A DNA stretch of 15,134 nucleotides from Gammaproteobacteria bacterium. GTDB taxonomy: Bacteria; Pseudomonadota; Gammaproteobacteria; SZUA-229. Positions 1 to 7,292 of this stretch are shown here, piece after piece. Position 1 is the first letter of the stretch. Each line of letters begins with the position of its first letter. The notes under the pieces are model-generated. The model made no database searches and was not told where the DNA came from. It saw only the letters and a list, made by a program, of their open reading frames with translations. Position numbers and translations under genes: made by a program. The stretch lies in contig DRLE01000265.1 in assembly GCA_011051475.1 (NCBI GenBank), positions 1 through 15,134 of the forward strand. Reading direction: 5' to 3'.

Positions 1-1272
1 AGTGCGGTGCAGCCGGCGGTGCTGGAGAATATCGAAGACCGGCGTGACCGCGCCCTGGCCGGCGAGCTGGCCAATGGCGTGCTGCGCTGGCGCTGGCAGC
101 TGGCGTTTATCGCCGGCAGGCTGCTGAGCAAGGCCCTGAAGGCCAAAGACCGGGACGTGCAGCTGGTTATCCTGATGGCGCTTTATGAGCTGCAACAGGG
201 TCGGGCGCCGGACTACGCGATTATCAATGAAGCTGTTGAACTGGTGCGCCAGGGCGTGGGAAAAGGCAAGGGCAAGCAGTGGGCGGCCTCGATGGTCAAT
301 GCCGTGCTGCGCCGTTTTACCCGGGAAAAGGAAGCCCTGCTAACAGCCATCGACAATGATGTTGCCCGCTATTCGCACCCGCAGTGGCTGCTGGACATGA
401 TCAGACAGGACTGGCCCGGGCAGTGGCAGTCCATTTTGCAGGCCGCCAATATGCGCCCGCCCCTGTGGCTGCGGGTCAATACCCGGCAATACTCGGCCGC
501 ACAATACCAGGCGCTGCTGGCAGAGCAGGATATAGAAACCACGCCTTCGCAGCTTTCCGCGCAGGCGCTGAGGCTGGAACAGGGCATGGATGTGCGTCAG
601 CTGCCCGGTTTTGATAAAGGCGCGGTTTCCGTGCAGGATGCAGGCGCGCAACTGGCGGCAAACCTGCTCAATGTCGAGGCCGGCCAGCGCGTGCTGGACC
701 TGTGCGCCGCCCCTGGCGGCAAGGCCTGTCACCTGCTGGAGCTGCACGAGGATATCGAGCTGGTGGCCGTGGAGCTGGAGGAAAAGCGCATGCAGCGGGT
801 TAAGGAAAACCTGCAGCGACTGCGGCTTGAAGCCGGACTGAAAGTGGCCGATGCGCGCGATACCGCTGCCTGGTGGTCCGGCAAGCCATTCGAGCGCATT
901 ATGCTGGATGCGCCCTGCAGCGCCACCGGGGTCATTCGTCGCCATCCCGATATCAAGAGCCTGCGTCGTGAAGAGGATATTGCCGCTCTGCAGAAGCTGC
1001 AGGCGGAAATTCTCGACGCCGCCTGGCAGACGCTCGCCGAAGGTGGTGAGCTGCTCTATATCACCTGCTCAATCCTGCAGGCGGAAAATGCACGGCAGAT
1101 AGCGGCCTTTCTGCAGCGCCATGAGAACGCGCAGGCGCTGGCCATTGACGTCGAATGGGGTATTGCCTGCGAACACGGCCGCCAGTTGCTGCCCGGTGAG
1201 CAGGACGCCGATGGTTTCTATTATTGTCGTTTGCAAAAACTTGCCGGCGGGCAGGCAAAAGCGGATGACTGA
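1..1272 (+). CDS. rsmB: 16S rRNA (cytosine-967-C5)-methyltransferase RsmB, 5' end missing
   Basis: Transfers a methyl group from S-adenosylmethionine to C5 of cytosine 967 in 16S rRNA (E. coli numbering). The frame is open from base 1, so the gene begins upstream; compared with the roughly 429-residue E. coli protein about 25-30 N-terminal residues are missing. The GTG at position 7 is an internal valine, not a start. The N-terminal NusB-like RNA-binding domain covers about the first 130 residues. The SAM-binding motif VLDLCAAPGGK is at 691-723. The two cysteines of the RNA m5C methyltransferase family are present: DAPCSATG (Cys codon 916-918) and ITCS (Cys codon 1066-1068). The protein ends with DGFYYCRLQK, typical of the family C-terminus, plus a short polar tail. 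rsmB followed by trkA is the arrangement known from E. coli (fmt-rsmB-trkA). No sign of damage. Confidence 0.96.
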   Translation, partial: SAVQPAVLENIEDRRDRALAGELANGVLRWRWQLAFIAGRLLSKALKAKDRDVQLVILMALYELQQGRAPDYAIINEAVELVRQGVGKGKGKQWAASMVNAVLRRFTREKEALLTAIDNDVARYSHPQWLLDMIRQDWPGQWQSILQAANMRPPLWLRVNTRQYSAAQYQALLAEQDIETTPSQLSAQALRLEQGMDVRQLPGFDKGAVSVQDAGAQLAANLLNVEAGQRVLDLCAAPGGKACHLLELHEDIELVAVELEEKRMQRVKENLQRLRLEAGLKVADARDTAAWWSGKPFERIMLDAPCSATGVIRRHPDIKSLRREEDIAALQKLQAEILDAAWQTLAEGGELLYITCSILQAENARQIAAFLQRHENAQALAIDVEWGIACEHGRQLLPGEQDADGFYYCRLQKLAGGQAKADD

Positions 1273-1318
1273 CAGTGAAAAAATCTGTTTTAAAGCGTAG
1301 AATCCGCCCAGAAACAAA

Positions 1319-1337
1319 GCCACATGCTTTCTGTGGC
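1319..1337. other. Small hairpin between rsmB and trkA
   Basis: GCCACA (1319-1324) and TGTGGC (1332-1337) form a perfect 6-bp stem around a 7-base loop in the 119-base rsmB-trkA spacer. There is no T-run after it, so it is not a convincing intrinsic terminator. It could be an RNA structure that separates rsmB from trkA expression, or chance. No clear promoter was found in this spacer. Confidence 0.3.
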
Positions 1338-1391
1338 AGAGGCTGAGTCCCGGCGGGGCTTCAGAAGGGGCTTTATCCTGAGCGAACAGTT

Positions 1392-2768
1392 ATGAATATA
1401 ATAATCCTAGGCGCCGGTCAGGTGGGCTCAAGTGTGGCGGAAAACCTGGCTTCCGAGGCCAATGATATTACCCTTATCGACAAGGATACACTGCTGCTGA
1501 AAGAACTCAGCGATCGCCTCGATATCCAGACCGTTGTCGGTCACGGTTCCCATCCTGATGTCCTGGAACGTGCCGGTCTGGCCGATGCCGATATGCTGGT
1601 GGCGGTAACCAATAGCGACGAAACCAATATGGTGGCCTGCCAGATTGCGCACAGCCTGTTTCGCACACCGACCAAGATTGCCCGAGTCCGCGCCCAGCAA
1701 TACCTCAAATACGATAACCTGTTTAACAAGGATGCGCTGCCGATTGATGTTCTGATCAGCCCGGAGCAGCTGATCTCCGAGCACATCCAGCGTCTGATCG
1801 AATATCCCGGTGCCCTGCAGGTTCTGGATTTTGCCGGAGGCCGTGCCCGCCTGGTCGGGGTAAGGGCCTATTATGGCGGTCCGCTGGTGGGACATGAAAT
1901 TGCCGACCTGCGCAAGCACGTTCCCGGTGTTGATACCCGCGTGGCTGCGATCTTTCGCAATGGCCGGGGCATAGTGCCGGACGGCCACCAGGTTATTGAA
2001 GCCGATGACGAGGTGTTTTTTATTGCCGCCCGCAAGGACATTCGTACCGTGATGTCCGAACTGCGCAAGCTGGATAAACCGCTGAAGCGCATAATGCTGG
2101 CCGGTGGCGGTAATATCGGCAAACGTCTGGCGCAGGCGCTGGAGAAGAATCACAGCGTCAAGCTGCTGGAAACGGACAAGAAGCGTGCGCGACAGCTGTC
2201 ACGTGAGTTGAATAAAACCATCGTACTTCACGGTGATTCCGCCGATGAAGAATTGCTGATCAATGAGAACATCGATCAGATGGATGTGTACTGTGCGCTG
2301 ACCAATGATGATGAGGTTAATATTCTGTCCTCGATGATGGCCAAACGTATGGGCTCGCGCAAGGTTATGTCGATTATCAACCGCCATGCCTATGTCGATA
2401 TGGTGGAAAACCTGGGTACCATCGATGTGGCGATTTCTCCCCGGCAGATCACCATCAGTGGCCTGCTGGCCCATGTGCGTCGCGGTGATGTGGTGGCCGT
2501 GCATTCATTGCGTCGCGGTGCGGCCGAGGCCATTGAGGCCATTGCTCACGGTGACAGCAACAATTCAAAGGTTGTCGGCAAAACCGTGGAGCAGATCAAG
2601 TTGCCCGAGGGCACCACCATCGGCGCCATTATCCGTGGCGAAGAAGTGATTATGGCGCACCACGACGTGCTCATCGAGAATGAGGATCATCTTATTCTGT
2701 TCCTGCTCGACAAGACCAAATTCCATGCCGTGGAGAAACTGTTCCAGGTTGGCGTGACTTTCTTCTGA
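1392..2768 (+). CDS. trkA: Trk potassium uptake system regulatory subunit TrkA
   Basis: Cytoplasmic nucleotide-binding subunit that gates the TrkH/TrkG potassium channel at the inner membrane. At 458 residues it has the usual full length for proteobacterial TrkA. It shows the tandem architecture of two RCK units: a first Rossmann NAD-binding fold beginning IIILGAGQVG (GxGxxG at residues 7-12), a TrkA-C segment around residues 140-220, a second Rossmann fold with GGGNIG at residues 238-243, and a C-terminal TrkA-C domain from about residue 370. The ATG at 1392 gives the canonical family N-terminus; the ribosome binding site is weak (GAGCG at about 1380). trkH follows after only 2 bases, so the two are very probably translated from one message as partners in the same complex. 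Confidence 0.97.
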   Translation: MNIIILGAGQVGSSVAENLASEANDITLIDKDTLLLKELSDRLDIQTVVGHGSHPDVLERAGLADADMLVAVTNSDETNMVACQIAHSLFRTPTKIARVRAQQYLKYDNLFNKDALPIDVLISPEQLISEHIQRLIEYPGALQVLDFAGGRARLVGVRAYYGGPLVGHEIADLRKHVPGVDTRVAAIFRNGRGIVPDGHQVIEADDEVFFIAARKDIRTVMSELRKLDKPLKRIMLAGGGNIGKRLAQALEKNHSVKLLETDKKRARQLSRELNKTIVLHGDSADEELLINENIDQMDVYCALTNDDEVNILSSMMAKRMGSRKVMSIINRHAYVDMVENLGTIDVAISPRQITISGLLAHVRRGDVVAVHSLRRGAAEAIEAIAHGDSNNSKVVGKTVEQIKLPEGTTIGAIIRGEEVIMAHHDVLIENEDHLILFLLDKTKFHAVEKLFQVGVTFF

Positions 2769-2770
2769 TT

Positions 2771-4222
2771 ATGCGTGTAGCCGTTATACAACGTATTATG
2801 GGGCTGTTCATTATGCTGTTCAGCTTTATCCTGCTGCCGCCGGTGATGATCGATATTTTTTTTCAGGACGATGCCGGGCGTACCTTCTTCTACAGTTACC
2901 TGTTTCTGCTGGCGCTGGGTTTTCTGCTGTTCTATCCGGCCAGAAACAGCAGCCAGGATATGCGCCTGCGTGACGGATTTGTCGTGGTGGTGCTGTTCTG
3001 GCTGGTACTGGGAACCGTTGGCGCCATCCCGCTGTACTTTTATGAAGGCCTGGATATCAGCCTGGTCGATGCCCTGTTTGAATCGATCTCCGGCCTGACC
3101 ACCACCGGCGCCACCGTGCTGACGGGGCTTGATCATCTGCCGCACAGTATCCTGTTCTACCGCCAGGAACTGCAGTGGCTGGGTGGTATGGGTATTATCG
3201 TGCTGGCCGTTGCCATTCTGCCGATGCTGGGTATCGGCGGCATGCAGCTGTACAAGGCGGAAACGCCGGGGCCGGTCAAGGACAACAAGCTGACACCGCG
3301 CATAGCGGAAACCGCAAAAGCCCTGTGGTATGTTTACCTGGGACTGACGGTGGCCTGCGCTTTTGCCTACTGGCTGGTTGGCATGAGTGTGTTTGATGCC
3401 ATCTCCCACAGTTTTTCCACGGTTGCCAATGGTGGTTTTTCCACGCATGACGCCAGTATCGGTTATTATGACAATCACGCCGTTGAAATTGTCGCCATTG
3501 TGTTTATGTTTCTGGGCGCGATCAATTTTGCCCTGCATTTTTCGGTTTTGCGCACGCGCAGCGTGATGGTCTATCTGCGTGATGCCGAGTTCAGGTTTTA
3601 CGTCAGTTTTCTTTTTTTAATCTGTTTTCTGACGATTGTTACCCTGTATCACCAGTCGCTTTATCATGATTTTGGCGATGCCTTTCGAGAGGGCCTGTTC
3701 CAGGCGGTTTCCATTTCTTCCACCTCGGGTTTTGTGACGGCCGAATATGCGCAGTGGCCGGTTTTTATTCCGGTGCTGCTGATATTTTCCAGTTTTGTCG
3801 GCGGTTGTGCTGGCTCCACGGCCGGTGGTATCAAGGTGATTCGTATCCTGTTGCTGCTCAAGCAGGGGCTGCGTGAACTGATGCGCCTGATTCATCCCAA
3901 TGCCGAGGTCGTGGTCAAGGTCGGTCGTCAGCCGGTAAATAATGAAATTATCGATGCCGTCTGGGGTTTTTTCGCCACCTACGTTTTTCTGTTTGTCATT
4001 ATGATGCTTATCCTTATGTTCAATGGTGTCGACCAGATTACGGCTTTCTCCGCGGTAGCGGCTACCATCAATAATATGGGCCCGGGTCTGGGTGATGTTG
4101 CGATTACCTTTGCCAGTCTTTCCGATGTCAATAAACTCGTCCTGAGCTTTGCCATGCTGATCGGTCGCCTGGAGATCTTTACCGTGCTGGTTCTGTTTAT
4201 GCCGGCTTTCTGGCGCAAGTAA
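2771..4222 (+). CDS. trkH: Trk potassium channel membrane subunit TrkH
   Basis: Integral inner-membrane K+ channel subunit of the SKT superfamily, working with TrkA. The 483-residue length is typical. It is strongly hydrophobic, with many membrane segments. All four pore-loop filter regions with their conserved glycines can be seen: TTTGAT (residues 110-115), ANGGFS (219-224), STSGFV (317-322) and NNMGPG (434-439). The start codon lies 2 bases after the trkA stop, pointing to translational coupling. The next gene, an acyltransferase, starts 9 bases after the TrkH stop, so the run continues as one transcription unit. Nothing is missing among the filter motifs. Confidence 0.97.
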   Translation: MRVAVIQRIMGLFIMLFSFILLPPVMIDIFFQDDAGRTFFYSYLFLLALGFLLFYPARNSSQDMRLRDGFVVVVLFWLVLGTVGAIPLYFYEGLDISLVDALFESISGLTTTGATVLTGLDHLPHSILFYRQELQWLGGMGIIVLAVAILPMLGIGGMQLYKAETPGPVKDNKLTPRIAETAKALWYVYLGLTVACAFAYWLVGMSVFDAISHSFSTVANGGFSTHDASIGYYDNHAVEIVAIVFMFLGAINFALHFSVLRTRSVMVYLRDAEFRFYVSFLFLICFLTIVTLYHQSLYHDFGDAFREGLFQAVSISSTSGFVTAEYAQWPVFIPVLLIFSSFVGGCAGSTAGGIKVIRILLLLKQGLRELMRLIHPNAEVVVKVGRQPVNNEIIDAVWGFFATYVFLFVIMMLILMFNGVDQITAFSAVAATINNMGPGLGDVAITFASLSDVNKLVLSFAMLIGRLEIFTVLVLFMPAFWRK

Positions 4223-4231
4223 GGCGCGGGC

Positions 4232-5182
4232 ATGAGCGCAGAAAAAACAAAGCCACGTTATCCTTTCCGGCTCGCGTTTCTGCACCCGAGGTACTGGCCG
4301 ACCTGGCTGGGGCTGGGCGTGTTCTTTCTGATGTCGCTGCTGCCCGTGCGTGTGCTGGACTTTTTCGGCGTGCGCCTGGGTCGCTTTGCCGCCGGCAAAA
4401 ACAAAAAGCGTTTTCATATCGTTAAAACCAACCTGTCGCTGTGCTTCCCAGATAAAAACGGGAGTGAAATCGAGCGAATGGCTCTGCAGGCCTTCGAGGC
4501 CCAGTTTCGCAGCCTGCTGCATTACTGCGGGTTTTTCTGGTGGCCCGAGGCACGCCTGCGCCGGCATATCCACAAGCAGGGTTTCGAGCAGATCGAGCAA
4601 TACCGTGATGAGGGCAAAAATATTATTGTCCTGCTCAGTCATCACGTCGGCCTGGATTTCGGCGGCATGGCCGTGTCCATGGATTACTATGCCAGCTCGG
4701 TCTACAAGGTGCTGCGCAATCCGGTAATGAACTGGGTCATGGCCAATGGCCGTCTGCGCTTTGCCCGGCGTCGTGGTGGAGAACTGTTCGTGCGCGAAGA
4801 CGGCCTGCGCCCGCTGATTCGCGCCACCCGTCGTGGCGCGGTACTGATCTATCTGGCCGATGAGGATCTGGGTGAACAGCACTCGGTTTTTGCGCCGTTT
4901 TTCGGTGTGCCCAGGGCCACCCTGCCGGTACTGGGCCGCCTGGCGCAGTCCTGCAAGGCGGTGGTGCTGCCCTGTGTCAGCTGCTATAACGAGGAGAAAC
5001 GCCGCTACGATGTCACCCTGATGGCGCCGGTTGAGGATCTCAGCGCCACGGATGACGAGCATGATGCCGCCGCGCTTAATCGCGCCACCGAGCAATGCGT
5101 TCTGGCCTGCCCGGTGCAGTATCTGTGGACCCTGCGTTATTTCCAGACCCGACCACCGGGAGAGGCATCGGTTTATGAATAG
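4232..5182 (+). CDS. lpxL: Lipid A late acyltransferase, LpxL/HtrB family
   Basis: Predicted inner-membrane enzyme that adds a secondary (lauroyl-type) acyl chain to a lipid A precursor on the cytoplasmic face. The 316 residues compare with about 306 in E. coli LpxL, and the whole chain resembles it: the N-terminal FLHPRYWPTWLG segment followed by a membrane helix (about residues 22-45), the HX4D catalytic motif with His137 and Asp142 (LpxL has HX4E), a conserved SVFAPFFGV block near residue 223, and the C-terminal QYLWTLRYFQTRP. It lies between trkH and ttcA, with 9 bases of spacing upstream and an 8-base overlap with ttcA. The family also includes LpxM and LpxP and fatty acid choice cannot be read from the sequence, so the acyl chain is an inference; the symbol is the closest match rather than proven. 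Confidence 0.88.
   Translation: MSAEKTKPRYPFRLAFLHPRYWPTWLGLGVFFLMSLLPVRVLDFFGVRLGRFAAGKNKKRFHIVKTNLSLCFPDKNGSEIERMALQAFEAQFRSLLHYCGFFWWPEARLRRHIHKQGFEQIEQYRDEGKNIIVLLSHHVGLDFGGMAVSMDYYASSVYKVLRNPVMNWVMANGRLRFARRRGGELFVREDGLRPLIRATRRGAVLIYLADEDLGEQHSVFAPFFGVPRATLPVLGRLAQSCKAVVLPCVSCYNEEKRRYDVTLMAPVEDLSATDDEHDAAALNRATEQCVLACPVQYLWTLRYFQTRPPGEASVYE
5158..5165 (+). promoter_or_regulatory. Ribosome binding site deciding the ttcA start
   Basis: GGGAGAGG lies 9 bases before the ATG at 5175. The ttcA frame stays open for 48 codons further upstream, to an ATG at 5031, but that stretch is inside the acyltransferase gene and has no TtcA-like sequence. This site supports 5175 as the start, giving an 8-base overlap with the upstream gene. 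Confidence 0.7.
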
Positions 5183-6002
5183 GCAGGTAACAGGTCGGGA
5201 TACGATCAGTATTACGCCGATGCTGTCGGCCGAAGGGGCGCCATCGGAGCAGAAGTTGTTCAGGCAGCTCAAGCACCTGACCGGCGAGGCCATTCTGCGC
5301 TACAACATGATCGAGGACGGTGACCGGGTTATGGTCTGCCTGTCCGGCGGCAAGGACAGTTATACCCTGCTCGATATGCTGCTGGCGCTGCAGAAAAAAG
5401 CGCCGGTCGGTTTTGAGCTGCTTGCGGTCAATCTGGACCAGAAGCAGCCGGGTTTTCCCGAGCATATTCTGCCCGCATATCTGGACAGTCTTGGCATTGA
5501 ATATCATGTGCTTGAGCAGGATACCTACAGTATCGTGAAAGAAAAGACGCCCGAGGGCAAGACCACCTGCGGACTGTGCTCGCGCCTGCGCCGCGGTATT
5601 CTGTATTCCTTTGCCGAAGAAACCGGTGCCACAAAAATCGCCCTGGGGCACCACCAGGACGATATCGTCGAAACCTTTTTTCTCAATATGTTTTTCAATG
5701 GCCAGCTCAAGGCCATGCCGCCGAAACTGCGCAGTGACAATGGCAAGCATGTGGTCATCCGCCCGCTGGCGCTGTGCCGTGAGCAGGATATCGCGGCCTA
5801 TGCGCAGTACCGGCAGTACCCGATTATTCCCTGCAACCTCTGCGGTTCACAGGAGAACATGCAGCGCAAAAAGGTCAAGCAGATGCTGGCCGAGTGGGAG
5901 CGCGATTATCCCGGGCGCACCGAGGGCATTATGCGCAGCCTCTGTAATGTCGTTCCCTCACATCTGGCAGACAATAGCTGTTATGATTTTACCGGCTGCT
6001 GA
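5175..6002 (+). CDS. ttcA: tRNA 2-thiocytidine biosynthesis protein TtcA
   Basis: Makes 2-thiocytidine at position 32 of some tRNAs, using ATP and an iron-sulfur cluster; cytoplasmic. From the ATG at 5175 the protein is 275 residues (E. coli TtcA is 311). The PP-loop ATP-pyrophosphatase motif SGGKDS is at residues 57-62. The cluster-binding cysteines are seen as CGLC (132, 135) and CNLC (220, 223), followed by SQENMQRKK, and GHHQDD at 158-163 is also conserved. The chosen start has a strong ribosome binding site and overlaps the end of the acyltransferase gene by 8 bases. The N-terminus is shorter than in E. coli, but no motif is lost. Confidence 0.95.
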   Translation: MNRQVTGRDTISITPMLSAEGAPSEQKLFRQLKHLTGEAILRYNMIEDGDRVMVCLSGGKDSYTLLDMLLALQKKAPVGFELLAVNLDQKQPGFPEHILPAYLDSLGIEYHVLEQDTYSIVKEKTPEGKTTCGLCSRLRRGILYSFAEETGATKIALGHHQDDIVETFFLNMFFNGQLKAMPPKLRSDNGKHVVIRPLALCREQDIAAYAQYRQYPIIPCNLCGSQENMQRKKVKQMLAEWERDYPGRTEGIMRSLCNVVPSHLADNSCYDFTGC

Positions 6003-6029
6003 TTGGCAGCGTGCTTCAGGAGAGAGGGC

Positions 6030-6455
6030 ATGATCGAGCGTGAGATTTATGAGAACGGTGATCTCGTTATCACCCGCTGCTACGGGCAGCTGACCGGGGC
6101 CGAGCTGATTGACAGCGCGCACTGGATGATACGGAATTTCGAAGTCAGGATCAGGCCCGGCTTCAGCCAGCTTTTTGATGCTGTTGATGCGGACACGGAA
6201 CAGGTCTCGGAAGAGGATATCCATCGGGTTGCGCATATCAACCTGCATCATGGCCGCCAGCGAGGCAGCTTTTCCATGGCGATTCTGGCGGTAAAACCCT
6301 ACCCCAGGGCACTGGCCCGCCTCTACAAGCTGCTGTCCGAGCCGGCGGATATTCGCGTCGAGATATTCAGCGACCGCAAGGAGGCCTTTCGCTGGCTGGG
6401 GAAAAAAGATCCTCAACAGACCGCGCCGGTGAACGAAGAAAATTCGCAGGCATAA
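6030..6455 (+). CDS. Small protein resembling SpoIIAA-like/STAS fold proteins, function unknown
   Basis: A 141-residue soluble protein without signal peptide or membrane segment. The ATG at 6030 is preceded by AGGAG at 6018-6022 with 7 bases of spacing, so I prefer it over the TTG at 6003. I do not recognise a named gene. The pattern of an N-terminal strand pair (DLVITRCYGQLTG, residues 11-23), a helix, a central strand ending in LFDAVDAD (48-55), MAILAV (83-88), and a final strand plus helix EIFSDRKEAFRWLG (111-124) resembles the SpoIIAA-like branch of the STAS domain, where DR..A..WL is common near the C-terminus. That is fold-level inference only. The last 15-20 residues are polar and probably disordered. 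It follows ttcA by 27 bases and is closed by a hairpin directly after the stop, so it is likely the last gene of this transcription unit. Confidence 0.8.
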   Translation: MIEREIYENGDLVITRCYGQLTGAELIDSAHWMIRNFEVRIRPGFSQLFDAVDADTEQVSEEDIHRVAHINLHHGRQRGSFSMAILAVKPYPRALARLYKLLSEPADIRVEIFSDRKEAFRWLGKKDPQQTAPVNEENSQA

Positions 6456-6457
6456 AA

Positions 6458-6494
6458 AAACCCCAACCGGGGTTTGTGGCCGGGGTTGGGGTTT
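6458..6494 (+). terminator. Strong hairpin closing the trk-ttcA gene run
   Basis: AAACCCCAACC (6458-6468) pairs perfectly with GGTTGGGGTTT (6484-6494), an 11-bp stem with a 15-base interior. It begins 2 bases after the stop codon of the STAS-like gene. On the + strand only three T's follow at the stem end. A run of seven A's (6454-6460) precedes it, which reads as a T-tract in the minus direction. The site is therefore probably bidirectional, or even better suited to stopping minus-strand transcription, although no minus-strand gene is visible downstream of it. Confidence 0.7.
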
Positions 6495-6532
6495 GGGTCC
6501 CTGCTTGGTGATGAGCCTCGCGCTATAGCTGT

Positions 6533-6639
6533 TCCGTAGAAATGTTACAATCCGTGTAAACTTTGTATTCCCTGGTCCGTATCCGTGTTAATTTTTCTCA
6601 GCTACCTATATCCGTATATCCCTGTATGGCTCGCTCCGT
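6533..6639 (+). repeat. Cluster of six TCCGT pentamers
   Basis: TCCGT occurs at 6533, 6551, 6576, 6582, 6611 and 6635, all on the + strand. Three of these extend to ATCCGTRT (6550, 6581, 6610), spaced 31 and 29 bases apart, close to three helical turns. This could be an array of sites for a DNA-binding protein or degenerate repeat expansion; no known regulator is recognised. Confidence 0.5.
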
Positions 6640-6674
6640 TTGTCCATGTGAGTAATTATGGTCGTTTGCAAAAA

Positions 6675-6723
6675 CTTTCGCTATCAGCGGAAAGCGAATT
6701 CGCTTGTAGGATTTGTCCTACAA
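6675..6723. repeat. Overlapping palindromes, REP-like
   Basis: Three dyads lie in 49 bases: CTTTCGCT (6675-6682) with AGCGGAAAG (6686-6694), with one bulged base; a perfect 14-base palindrome AAGCGAATTCGCTT (6692-6705); and TTGTAGGA (6704-6711) with TCCTACAA (6716-6723), a perfect 8-bp stem around TTTG. Their overlap allows alternative pairings. The GCGAATTCGC plus GTAGGA composition recalls extragenic palindromic (REP-type) elements of gammaproteobacteria, but only one copy is in this window. No T-run follows, so it is not a terminator. Confidence 0.45.
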
Positions 6724-6790
6724 AAAGGCAGACTGTGTCCAGGCTTCTGTCCTGCCTGCCGGGCCTGGTAGCCTGACCCGGACGCCTGAA

Positions 6791-7273
6791 ATGATTGCCC
6801 TGCTACAGCGTGTTACCTCGGCTTCGGTGACGGTGGATGCTGAAAAAATCGCCTCTATTGGCCAGGGCCTGCTGGTTTTGCTGGGGGTTGAAAAGGAGGA
6901 CGACGCGCAGATTGCGCGGAAAATGGCCGACAAAATCCTCAAATACCGTGTATTTGCCGATGCGGAAGACAAAATGAATCTCAGTGTGCTGGATATTGGC
7001 GGTTCGGTGCTGATGGTACCCCAGTTCACGCTGGCAGCGGATACCCGCAAGGGCCTGCGCCCGAGTTTTTCAACCGCGGCGCCACCGGAAAAAGGATTCG
7101 CCCTGTTTAGCCAACTTGTTGATATAATGCGTGAAAAAGGCAGCCTGATGAATCATAATCAGGCTGTGTCAGAAGGGGCCGGCGAAAGCTGGTTGCAAAC
7201 CGGTCGTTTTGGCGCGGATATGGCCGTCGAGTTGATCAACGACGGACCGGTGACCTTCTATCTTCAAATGTAA
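6791..7273 (+). CDS. dtd: D-aminoacyl-tRNA deacylase Dtd, with an internal insertion
   Basis: Cytoplasmic proofreading enzyme that removes D-amino acids (and glycine from tRNA-Ala) from mischarged tRNAs. The ATG at 6791 gives the canonical N-terminus MIALLQRVT; its ribosome binding site is weak (GGA at 6780-6782). The Gly-cisPro motif NDGPVT is at residues 150-155. The usual SQFTL motif reads PQFTL (77-81), with proline in place of the usual serine. The protein is 160 residues against 145 in E. coli; about 15 extra residues lie around 113-136, just before TGRFGADM, and their DNA holds a perfect inverted repeat (7141-7166). hisB starts 19 bases after the stop, so dtd appears to be the first gene of the his run. 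Family assignment is firm; the effect of the insertion is unknown. Confidence 0.94.
   Translation: MIALLQRVTSASVTVDAEKIASIGQGLLVLLGVEKEDDAQIARKMADKILKYRVFADAEDKMNLSVLDIGGSVLMVPQFTLAADTRKGLRPSFSTAAPPEKGFALFSQLVDIMREKGSLMNHNQAVSEGAGESWLQTGRFGADMAVELINDGPVTFYLQM
7141..7166. repeat. Inverted repeat inside dtd
   Basis: CAGCCTGAT (7141-7149) and ATCAGGCTG (7158-7166) are perfect 9-base arms around an 8-base loop. It lies in the part of dtd that has no counterpart in the E. coli protein and is read in frame, encoding the residues GSLMNHNQAV. Confidence 0.75.
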
Positions 7274-7292
7274 TGCCCAAGCGGAGAGCGTA

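Larger units (their letters stand above)
6495..6790. other. Gene-free leader region before dtd
   Basis: No convincing gene lies between the hairpin at 6494 and dtd at 6791. The region is more AT-rich than its neighbours and presumably holds the promoter of dtd and the his cluster. I see only weak promoter candidates, such as TTACAA at 6545-6550. Two structured parts stand out and are listed separately: six copies of TCCGT between 6533 and 6639, and overlapping palindromes at 6675-6723. A further 6-bp stem (CCAGGC 6739-6744 with GCCTGG 6763-6768) sits just before dtd. A 63-codon open frame from GTG 6585 has no ribosome binding site or recognisable sequence. No histidine-codon-rich leader peptide is present. 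Confidence 0.6.

Noticed and set aside
1428..2153. 241-codon minus-strand frame
   Set aside because: Antisense to trkA, which is certain from its motifs.
2687..3538. 283-codon minus-strand frame
   Set aside because: Antisense to trkH, with composition of a shadow frame.
3617..5293. 558-codon open frame on the minus strand
   Set aside because: It lies antisense to trkH, the acyltransferase and the start of ttcA, all firmly identified. Its Gln/His/Arg-rich composition is typical of the reverse of a coding strand.
6585..6776. 63-codon frame from GTG in the dtd leader
   Set aside because: No ribosome binding site; its sequence is built from the TCCGT repeats and palindromes.
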